Assembly (NCBI GenBank): GCA_026388495.1
Contig: JAPLJQ010000485.1
Coordinates: 1 to 12,720 of the forward strand
Source of the DNA: Deltaproteobacteria bacterium
GTDB taxonomy: Bacteria > Desulfobacterota > Syntrophia > Syntrophales > UBA2185
DNA length: 12,720 nucleotides
Reading direction: 5' to 3'
Below are positions 7,071 to 12,720 of this stretch, in pieces. Each line of letters opens with the position of its first letter. Position 1 is the stretch's first letter. The position numbers and the translations under genes are program-made. Under the pieces are notes generated by a model. It was not told where the DNA came from and did no database searches. It saw only the letters and a list, made by a program, of their open reading frames with translations.

Positions 7071-8270
7071 TTATTTTTCTCCCGCTAATTGCTTCTTTTT
7101 TATTAACGGGAGCAATGCCGCAAGCCCCCGAGCCATCCATCCGTTACACCAATGCGAAAGGGTAAACCGTTTGTTGATAAAACGACCTTTCTGATAGGAA
7201 AACTCACCACTACCTTTATAAAAATGGCCAATCCCCCAGGATGCGATACGGCATGCCTTCTCCCACTCTCCTGCCTTGGAAAAAGTCAAAATTCCCTGGG
7301 CGGAACCGTGCACATCATGGGGCAGTGTTTTATCGCTTGCCCATTTGGGAGCGCCATCCGTAAGGAACAGGTTTTCCCAATAGAATTTTAGCCCCCGATC
7401 ATAATGGCTCCGGAAGCGCCCGTCCCCTGTTGCTCTTTCATAATCATGAAACGCATCCAGGATCATCCCCGTATGATAGTTGTCATGGCCTAACAGACTC
7501 TGCCCGGGGTTAGTGGTATAAAACCACGCACCGTAGGAGGTTTGACGCCGGGAGACATATGAAAGAAGTTTACGTGCCTGGCTCAAAAGAAAATTCTCGC
7601 CTGTCAATACGCCGACCTGACCGATAAATGAGGCGGCAAGGGCATTAATATTAATGACGGCAAAATCAGTTTTCATCTTCGGTACATAGGAGATACATTT
7701 TTCTTCACCGGTCTCATAAAGTACATCGAGATCACGCAGGATAAAATCTACGGCACTCCTCGCCGTCTTTAGATAATCTTCACCATTCAGAATTCGAAAG
7801 CCGTGCAAAAGCGCCCCTCCGGCTACGACGGTGAGATAGCAATTGGGATAACCCGGAGGCTGGTAAAATCCCGGATTCTGCCAGGGATGATGATAGCCCC
7901 AGCAACTGCCATGATAATTACCCCTTCCTCTCGAATCGTTCTCCACCAACCATCCCAAACACCCTCTGGCCCTTTCCTCATGGATTTCGTTACCGTTTAA
8001 AGAATATAAATCCAGATTGGCCCGGGCAAAAAGCGCCTGGCTTTCGGGGTTTATTCCTTTCTTTACAAAGAAAACGGGACGAAGATTTATGGGTGAACGC
8101 ATGATTATCTGCGTCCAGATAAGACGAAGCGGCCAGAAACCGAATGACAGCGCTTGTAACAGAGGGCTGTGCAAACCGTCATATTTCGAATAGCCGATGT
8201 AGCCTGAAGACTCTGCTCGCTCCAGAGTGGCACACAAGATGGACTCAATTTCGTTAAGATCACTCACCAA
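7071..8270 (-). CDS. Predicted alpha/alpha-toroid protein of unknown function in a glycan locus
   Basis: This 399-residue soluble protein has no signal peptide. The N-terminus carries a distinctive block, YIGYSKYDGLHSPLLQALSF (24-43), then MRSPINLRP (57-65). After that come helical-hairpin repeats with aromatic and His-rich loops: CWGYHHPWQ (123-131), YGAWFYTT (246-253), GHDNYHTGMILDAF (261-274), HDVHGSAQGIL (318-328) and LSHWCNGWMARGL (371-383). The spacing resembles the (alpha/alpha)6 barrel of polysaccharide-acting enzymes (GH88/GH105, C5-epimerase or N-acyl-glucosamine epimerase types), but I cannot assign a reaction. It is the first gene behind the promoter at 8305-8333. The start could be TTG at 8270 or GTG at 8267; GGAAG at 8277-8281 suits either. 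The adjacent methyltransferase starts on the base after its stop codon, supporting a shared role. Confidence 0.82.
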   Translation of the reverse strand: MVSDLNEIESILCATLERAESSGYIGYSKYDGLHSPLLQALSFGFWPLRLIWTQIIMRSPINLRPVFFVKKGINPESQALFARANLDLYSLNGNEIHEERARGCLGWLVENDSRGRGNYHGSCWGYHHPWQNPGFYQPPGYPNCYLTVVAGGALLHGFRILNGEDYLKTARSAVDFILRDLDVLYETGEEKCISYVPKMKTDFAVININALAASFIGQVGVLTGENFLLSQARKLLSYVSRRQTSYGAWFYTTNPGQSLLGHDNYHTGMILDAFHDYERATGDGRFRSHYDRGLKFYWENLFLTDGAPKWASDKTLPHDVHGSAQGILTFSKAGEWEKACRIASWGIGHFYKGSGEFSYQKGRFINKRFTLSHWCNGWMARGLAALLPLIKKKQLAGEK

Positions 8271-8304
8271 TCGTCTTCCGTGGCTGTAGAAGTAAATTCA
8301 TTTT

Positions 8305-8333
8305 ATCTTAATCTTCGTTGTGTTATATGTCAA
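8305..8333 (-). promoter_or_regulatory. Sigma70-like promoter for the minus-strand glycan operon
   Basis: On the minus strand a perfect TTGACA (8328-8333) is followed after 17 bases by TAAGAT (8305-8310, four of six to the -10 consensus). Transcription would begin near 8298, giving a leader of about 28 nt before the gene that ends at 7071. The element lies inside the longest possible reading frame of the divergent plus-strand gene, which argues that this gene actually starts further downstream. Confidence 0.55.
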
Positions 8334-8390
8334 TTTCATAAGTACATGGTATTCATTTACCGGAAAGCGCCTTTTCTGAAGACTGAAAAT

Positions 8391-9854
8391 ATGTTCAAAC
8401 ACTGGAAGATCATCCTCTTCAGCACGGGGATGACACTATATATTTTAGGACTTTTTACAAACGTCGTCGCCGATCCCGATCTATGGGGGTATCTTGCCTT
8501 CGGCAGACTTTTCTGGGAAAGTAAACATTTCCCCTATCATGATGTCTTTTCATATATTCCGACAAAGGAACTCTGGGTGTACCACGAATGGCTGACGGGA
8601 GTCATTTTTTACCCTGTGTATAAATGGACAGGGGAAACGGGACTCCAGTTGCTGAGGTACGCAATCATTCTCATGACTGTCGGCCTCGTCTTTTTCACCG
8701 CGGAAAAACGGGGAAGCAAACCGATACCGACCATCATCATTTTATTTCTGACGGTCAACGCCCTCACATATGGTTATTCTCCTGTCAGAGCCCAGGTCTT
8801 CACATATCTGTTCTTTTCCTTGTCCATTTACATTTTGGAACGGTGCAAGAAAGAACAGACATTCACTTTACTCTGGTGGCTGTTACCCGTTCATCTCATA
8901 TGGTGCAATGTTCACGGCGGCTTTCTGGCAGGGCTGGGAATCATATGTTTGTACGCCATTGGTGAAGGACTTACAGGCAATAGATTTTTGCCCTATGTGA
9001 GGATATTGATCTTTTCTGCCCTCGTAACGCTTATCAATCCATATGGAGTCTATTACTGGATATATATGTTCCAGGCTGTCGGCATGCCACGTCCGGATAT
9101 ACTCGAATGGATGTCCATTCCCATGGCCCTTACTGCCGGCAAATACTTTGGGCCGGGCATTTTGTTCATTGCTATTTTCCTTATCTCGTTTCTTTTGATG
9201 ATTCGATATCAAAAACGAAGCGCTACGGATATCCTCGTTCTGATTGTGACGGCTTATTTAGGTTTTAAGCATATACGCCACTCCATTTTGTTCTTCCTGA
9301 TCTTTGGAGTTTACATGCCTGTTGTTTTCTCGGATTTCCTGCATACCCTGGGACATGATATTGAGAAAATGAAACGTCCGCCATGGCTATTGAAGTCACT
9401 ATCGACAGCCTTAATTTTAGTGTTTACCTTTTTAATTGGTTCCTCTTTCAGTAAGTTTATTGTCAGCTCCAGCTTCGATCTCAGGGTCCCTTCCCCATAC
9501 TATCCGGCGGGGGCGATGGAGTGGATTAAAAATCATCACTGGAAAGGCAACGTACTGCCCAATTTTGATTGGGGGGAATTCATCATCTGGGAATGTTATC
9601 CAGACTGTCGTGTTGCCATGGACGGCCGATTTGAAACAGTTTACAAAGAGGATGATCATCGGGAATATTTCGATTTTCTGATGGGTCGCAACGACTGGGG
9701 ACGTTTTCTGAATAAGTATCCTCATGGCATGGTCCTTATCAGATCAAGCTCAAAAACAGACGCCCTGATGAGATCTCACCCGGATTGGCAATTGGTTTAT
9801 GAGGATACGGGATGTTCTCTTTTTCTGCCAAAGATGAAAGGATCTGCAAGATGA
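8391..9854 (+). CDS. GT-C-like multi-pass membrane protein, predicted glycosyltransferase
   Basis: The frame is open from a GTG at 8280 (524 residues), but the first 37 residues are not family-like and overlap the divergent promoter. I therefore place the start at ATG 8391 (MFKHWKIILFSTG, 487 residues), with ATG 8346 as the alternative; no clear ribosome site separates them. About ten membrane segments are visible. The first extracytoplasmic loop has VADPDLWGYLAFG, with an Asp-x-Asp typical of GT-C enzymes, then FPYHDVFSY and YHEWLTGVIFY. WCNVHGGFLAG, INPYGVYYW and GFKHIRHS follow, and the protein ends in a globular part with PNFDWGEFIIWECYP and AMDGRFETVY. This layout recurs in uncharacterised bacterial proteins with GT-C features that may use polyprenyl-phosphate sugars. 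The next gene, 45 nt downstream, encodes a likely maker of such a donor. Substrate unknown. Confidence 0.85.
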   Translation: MFKHWKIILFSTGMTLYILGLFTNVVADPDLWGYLAFGRLFWESKHFPYHDVFSYIPTKELWVYHEWLTGVIFYPVYKWTGETGLQLLRYAIILMTVGLVFFTAEKRGSKPIPTIIILFLTVNALTYGYSPVRAQVFTYLFFSLSIYILERCKKEQTFTLLWWLLPVHLIWCNVHGGFLAGLGIICLYAIGEGLTGNRFLPYVRILIFSALVTLINPYGVYYWIYMFQAVGMPRPDILEWMSIPMALTAGKYFGPGILFIAIFLISFLLMIRYQKRSATDILVLIVTAYLGFKHIRHSILFFLIFGVYMPVVFSDFLHTLGHDIEKMKRPPWLLKSLSTALILVFTFLIGSSFSKFIVSSSFDLRVPSPYYPAGAMEWIKNHHWKGNVLPNFDWGEFIIWECYPDCRVAMDGRFETVYKEDDHREYFDFLMGRNDWGRFLNKYPHGMVLIRSSSKTDALMRSHPDWQLVYEDTGCSLFLPKMKGSAR

Positions 9855-9899
9855 AACGTTGCTTTCAGTGACGGAAATAGTATATAGGGAAACAGACAA

Positions 9900-10613
9900 A
9901 TGAAACCAGTAAACGATTATTGTATGGATTTTATACTGAGCATCTTAATTCCCGTTTTTAACGAGAAATACACGATCCGGGAAGCTCTCCGTGCGGTCCT
10001 CTCTGCCCCGTACAAAAAAGAAATTATCATCATCGATGATGGATCGACGGATGGTACCCGTGAGATTCTTCAGGAAATCTGTCATCCCGATGTCCGAATT
10101 CTTTATCATGAGAAGAATTCCGGCAAAGGCAGGGCCATTCAGACAGGTTTTGCACATGCCACGGGAGATATCATTCTCATTCAGGATGCAGACCTGGAAT
10201 ATGATCCTTCCCAATATCCGGAATTACTTCAGCCGATACTTCTCGGCAGGGCAGATGTCGTTTACGGTTCCAGGTTTTCAGGACATGGCGCTCATCGAGT
10301 CTTGTATTTCTGGCATTATGCAGGCAATCGTTTTCTAACCCTTCTTTCCAATATACTTACCGATCTAAACCTGACAGACATGGAATGCTGCTATAAAGTT
10401 TTCACAAAGAAGGCCCTGGAAGGTATATGCATTCATGAAAACCGCTTCGGTTTTGAACCGGAGATCACAGCCAAAATCGCAAAAAAGAAGTTGCGGATCT
10501 ACGAAGTTCCCATATCCTATTACGGCAGAACATACGAGGAAGGGAAGAAAATCGGATGGAAGGACGGTTTTCGGGCGTTGTGGTGTATTCTGAGGTACAA
10601 TCTATTCAAATAG
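9900..10613 (+). CDS. Dolichyl-phosphate-mannose-synthase-like GT2 (polyprenyl-phosphate glycosyltransferase)
   Basis: This 237-residue protein is a single GT-A domain without the C-terminal membrane helices of GtrB/ArnC types, so it matches the short DPM1-like class. The motifs are ILIPVFNEKYTI (15-26), IIDDGSTDGT (44-53), NSGKGRAIQTGF (73-84), the catalytic IQDADLEYDP with DAD at 96-98, YGSRF (122-126) and EVPISYYGRTYEEGKKIGW (202-220). It would transfer a hexose from a nucleotide sugar to polyprenyl phosphate on the cytoplasmic face, giving the donor for GT-C enzymes; which sugar is not visible. The ATG at 9900 has AGGGA at 9886-9890 as ribosome site. An internal ATG at 9924 is possible but less well supported. 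It lies 45 nt after the GT-C-like gene on the same strand, so the two are probably co-transcribed. Confidence 0.92.
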   Translation: MKPVNDYCMDFILSILIPVFNEKYTIREALRAVLSAPYKKEIIIIDDGSTDGTREILQEICHPDVRILYHEKNSGKGRAIQTGFAHATGDIILIQDADLEYDPSQYPELLQPILLGRADVVYGSRFSGHGAHRVLYFWHYAGNRFLTLLSNILTDLNLTDMECCYKVFTKKALEGICIHENRFGFEPEITAKIAKKKLRIYEVPISYYGRTYEEGKKIGWKDGFRALWCILRYNLFK

Positions 10614-10693
10614 AATACCACATCATTGATCCCCGGCAGTCGTGAATGCATAAACGTTCCCTTAAACTTTTTCTTTGCCGTAAATATGATAGG

Positions 10694-10717
10694 CCGTTGA
10701 TATATCACCGGATTTTT
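10694..10717 (+). terminator. Weak candidate intrinsic terminator
   Basis: The hairpin CCG-T-TGA / TCA-C-CGG (10694-10711, one mismatch, TATA loop) is followed by A and five T (10713-10717). It lies 80 nt after the stop of the plus-strand GT2 gene, in the 173-nt convergent gap. The stem is short and AT-rich inside, so the call is weak. Nothing else recognisable is in that gap. Confidence 0.3.
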
Positions 10718-10786
10718 GAAATGAAGTAGCCAGGCACGTTGATATGGACGCGCGGATAACAAACCGATTAAGAATTTGGAGCTTTC

Positions 10787-12661
10787 CTATGGGCACTGTC
10801 TCTTCGTCATTTTGGAGGCTGACGCCAATCTGCCAAAATGACCGGCGGTTCTATAATCTTTTTTTGCTTTGAACGCTCCCGACAACAGTAAATAAGATTC
10901 CAAATAATCTCCATCCATGAGAATTGCCTTTTGAGCCTCTTTTATGGCTTTATCGGGATACCCTCTGTAGAGGAATATTTTGCCGAGATTGACATGGAAG
11001 ATGGCTTTACCCTGTTCGCTGGATATCGCTCTTTGCATCATAGTTTCGGCCTCCTCAGGCATTTTTTTTGCGATCAGTATTGCCGCCTTATTGTTGTAGA
11101 GGCCGGCTTTTGATGAAAGGACATCCAGAGCTTTATCAATGAAAACAAGCGCCTTATCATTATCGCCCATTACAAGATAATAGTCCCCCAATAACTGATA
11201 GGTTTTGAATTTCGCGTTGATATCCCCTAATGGAGAGGATTCAAGTGCCTTTGTCAATTCCGCGAAGGCCTCAGGTAAACGGCCGATTCTTAAAAGGGCC
11301 GCGCCTAAATTATTATGAACGATATCGAGACGGGGCGTTTTTCCAGCATTGTCGCTCCAGAGGGATATTTCATTCTTTAAAATATTGTTCTGAATAGAAA
11401 CCGTCACCCCCAGGATGATGATGATTGCGGTAACGGCAGATGACAGGATGACGAACATCCTTCTTCTTGTCACAAAATAATGCAGACCGTTTATAATGAG
11501 CATGGATAAAGGAACAAAAAAAAGCATGGAGGGCAGGTAGTTTCGGTGCTCATAAACAAGCCCCAGGGAAAAAACCGACCCTTCGATGAGGTGATTTAAG
11601 AAAAAGAAAATAATACAGTAGGACACCAGGGGCCTTCTCCGGGAAATCGATACGGCAGAGACAAGAATCAGTAAAATCACGACCATGGCAGCAAGGGTCG
11701 TCCAGGGAGCAAAGAGCGATGTTGAGATTTCCATATCATGAATCAACATCAAACGGGAGGTAACGGGATACAGCAACAACGAAATATAAAAAAGGATTAC
11801 CCGCGGCTGGGTCAGAACCCTCCCCATCATCGAGAAAGGTCGGTGTTCATATTCCCCGGAAATCGAAGAAAAATCATAATACACCAACCCGATTGCCGGG
11901 ACGAGAAGCAGGCTTAGAAGACACAACTTCCAGTTTTTCCTTATGTTCTCAATGGTTATACCCTGAATAAGAAAGAGCTCAAACAAAAATAAGCTAACGG
12001 GCAGCATGGCCGCATTTTCTTTTGAACCGACAGACAATACGGCAGAGAAAACGGCCAGAACAAAAAAAGTAACGCGCTTCCAGGTCTTATCTCCCGTTCT
12101 CCCCTTCAGATAGAAATACATGGCCATCATGTAAAACATCGCCGCCATGCTGGCCATCCTCTGGACAATGTACGTCACGGCCGTAGCCTGAATAGGATGT
12201 ATCGCCCAGAAAACCGCGGACAAAAGGGCGATGGAGTAAGCATTCCTTTCGTAACGCCCCTCCAATACGGGAAGCCTCAGCGTGTTGTAAATAAACAGAA
12301 ATAAAAAAATGGAAGCAATATAATGAATAATAAAGTTGACAAGATGATATCCGAAGACATTCAGACCACCGAAATAGTAGTTCACGGCAAAACTGAAATA
12401 GGAAAGGGGCCTCTGCCACCTGTCGACACCGCCAATCCCGTAAAGACCCTTTTGAACGGACTGCCAGGAAAAGGTCTTTATCTGGACATTTGAATTTTCG
12501 ACGATATTGGCATAGTCGTCAAAATGCCAAGAACAATCGAAACTGTTTGCGTATATGAGGATTAACAAGAAAAAAAGGGAAATAAAGGAAAAGGCATACT
12601 GCTTGATCTCCTTTTTTCCCCATCTCACACGTAAATCGAGATCGCTATTTCGAATGTTCAT
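10787..12661 (-). CDS. TMTC-like multi-pass membrane protein with C-terminal TPRs
   Basis: This 624-residue protein has about eleven membrane segments over residues 21-425, then a TPR region at about 447-610. The first loop contains FDCSWHFDDYANI (HFDD at 46-49), the acidic motif seen in GT-C proteins of this type, followed by WQRPLSYFSF. HPIQATAVTYIVQRMA (155-170) and LVYEHRNYLPSM (368-379) are further hallmarks of bacterial relatives of eukaryotic TMTC O-mannosyltransferases. Four to five TPRs follow (for example HNNLGAALLRIGRLPEAFAE and LLGDYYLVMGDNDKAL), presumably outside the cytoplasm, for protein binding. Sugar transfer from polyprenyl-phosphate sugar is known for the eukaryotic family and inferred here. 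The ATG at 12661 has no ribosome site and lies 18 bases from a terminator on the same strand. The stop is TAG at 10787. It converges on the plus-strand pair. Confidence 0.9.
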   Translation of the reverse strand: MNIRNSDLDLRVRWGKKEIKQYAFSFISLFFLLILIYANSFDCSWHFDDYANIVENSNVQIKTFSWQSVQKGLYGIGGVDRWQRPLSYFSFAVNYYFGGLNVFGYHLVNFIIHYIASIFLFLFIYNTLRLPVLEGRYERNAYSIALLSAVFWAIHPIQATAVTYIVQRMASMAAMFYMMAMYFYLKGRTGDKTWKRVTFFVLAVFSAVLSVGSKENAAMLPVSLFLFELFLIQGITIENIRKNWKLCLLSLLLVPAIGLVYYDFSSISGEYEHRPFSMMGRVLTQPRVILFYISLLLYPVTSRLMLIHDMEISTSLFAPWTTLAAMVVILLILVSAVSISRRRPLVSYCIIFFFLNHLIEGSVFSLGLVYEHRNYLPSMLFFVPLSMLIINGLHYFVTRRRMFVILSSAVTAIIIILGVTVSIQNNILKNEISLWSDNAGKTPRLDIVHNNLGAALLRIGRLPEAFAELTKALESSPLGDINAKFKTYQLLGDYYLVMGDNDKALVFIDKALDVLSSKAGLYNNKAAILIAKKMPEEAETMMQRAISSEQGKAIFHVNLGKIFLYRGYPDKAIKEAQKAILMDGDYLESYLLLSGAFKAKKDYRTAGHFGRLASASKMTKRQCP

Positions 12662-12679
12662 GATTCGATTTTAATGCAC

Positions 12680-12709
12680 AAAAAAGGGGTAAGGTATGAA
12701 CCTCACCCC
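12680..12709 (-). terminator. Intrinsic terminator of a gene beyond the right edge
   Basis: On the minus strand GGGGTGAGG (12701-12709) pairs with CCTTACCCC (12686-12694) across a six-base loop, nine pairs with one G-U, followed by six T (12680-12685). This is a standard rho-independent terminator. It must serve a minus-strand gene lying to the right; the TGA inside the first stem arm could even be that gene's stop codon in one frame. It sits 18 bp before the ATG of the TPR protein. Confidence 0.8.
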
Positions 12710-12720
12710 TCAAGATCGGA

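Noticed and set aside
8280..8390. N-terminal extension of the GT-C-like protein from GTG 8280
   Set aside because: It overlaps a good divergent promoter, leaves 9 bp between divergent genes, and the extra residues are unlike the family start.
10520..10762. 80-codon minus-strand frame across the convergent gap
   Set aside because: Most of it is antisense to the 3' end of the GT2 gene, it has no ribosome site, and no recognisable motif.
12087..12419. 110-codon minus-strand frame inside the TPR protein gene
   Set aside because: It is a shadow in another frame of the membrane region containing HPIQATAVTYIVQR.
1..12720. tRNA, rRNA, CRISPR array, insertion sequence or integrase
   Set aside because: No cloverleaf, rRNA core, regularly spaced repeats, transposase motifs or terminal inverted repeats were seen on either strand by eye.

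Overview
The window looks like part of a surface-glycan (exopolysaccharide, capsule or O-antigen type) locus from a Gram-negative, probably anaerobic bacterium. Gene density is high and base composition moderate. GTG and TTG starts are frequent, and Shine-Dalgarno motifs are present at several genes. Two cobalamin-binding radical SAM genes sit at one edge, and the TMTC-like TPR membrane protein and DUF354 protein resemble ones common in Desulfobacterota (former Deltaproteobacteria). That lineage is an inference from gene types, not a proven assignment.

Layout, left to right. Positions 1-360 (minus) hold the 5' part of a B12-binding radical SAM gene that runs off the left edge. It is followed by a complete B12-binding radical SAM gene (459-1907, minus) and a flippase-like LPG-synthase-TM/UPF0104 membrane protein (1959-2918, minus). 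A good sigma70-like promoter lies just upstream of the latter (2961-2988). Further right, still on minus, is a tight run that starts at 8270 behind its own promoter (8305-8333). In transcription order it encodes a predicted alpha/alpha-toroid protein of unknown function (7071-8270), a SAM methyltransferase (6291-7070), a DUF354 GT-B-like protein (5244-6284), a broken polysaccharide deacetylase (3984-5251) and a family 2 glycosyltransferase (2998-3885). The first four abut or overlap (gaps of 0, 6 and -8 nt), which suggests one operon.

Divergently, on plus, are a large GT-C-like membrane protein (start about 8391, end 9854) and a dolichyl-phosphate-mannose-synthase-like GT2 (9900-10613). Converging on them from the right is a TMTC-like multi-pass protein with C-terminal TPRs (10787-12661, minus). 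An intrinsic terminator (12680-12709) for a gene beyond the right edge lies only 18 bp upstream of its start.

Taken together, a polyprenyl-phosphate-sugar synthase (GT2), two GT-C-fold candidates that could use such lipid-linked sugars, a cytoplasmic GT2, a GT-B-like DUF354 protein, a methyltransferase, a deacetylase (now damaged) and a flippase-like protein form a plausible set for making and decorating a lipid-linked glycan. No substrate can be assigned from sequence.

The most notable observation is the deacetylase. It keeps its N-terminal domain, the THDVD metal motif and the whole C-terminal catalytic half, but it has apparently lost about 50 codons plus one base at a short-direct-repeat junction near 4649-4661, which splits it into two frames. 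No tRNA, rRNA, CRISPR array, insertion sequence or integrase is visible, and no gene-free stretch exceeds 300 bases.
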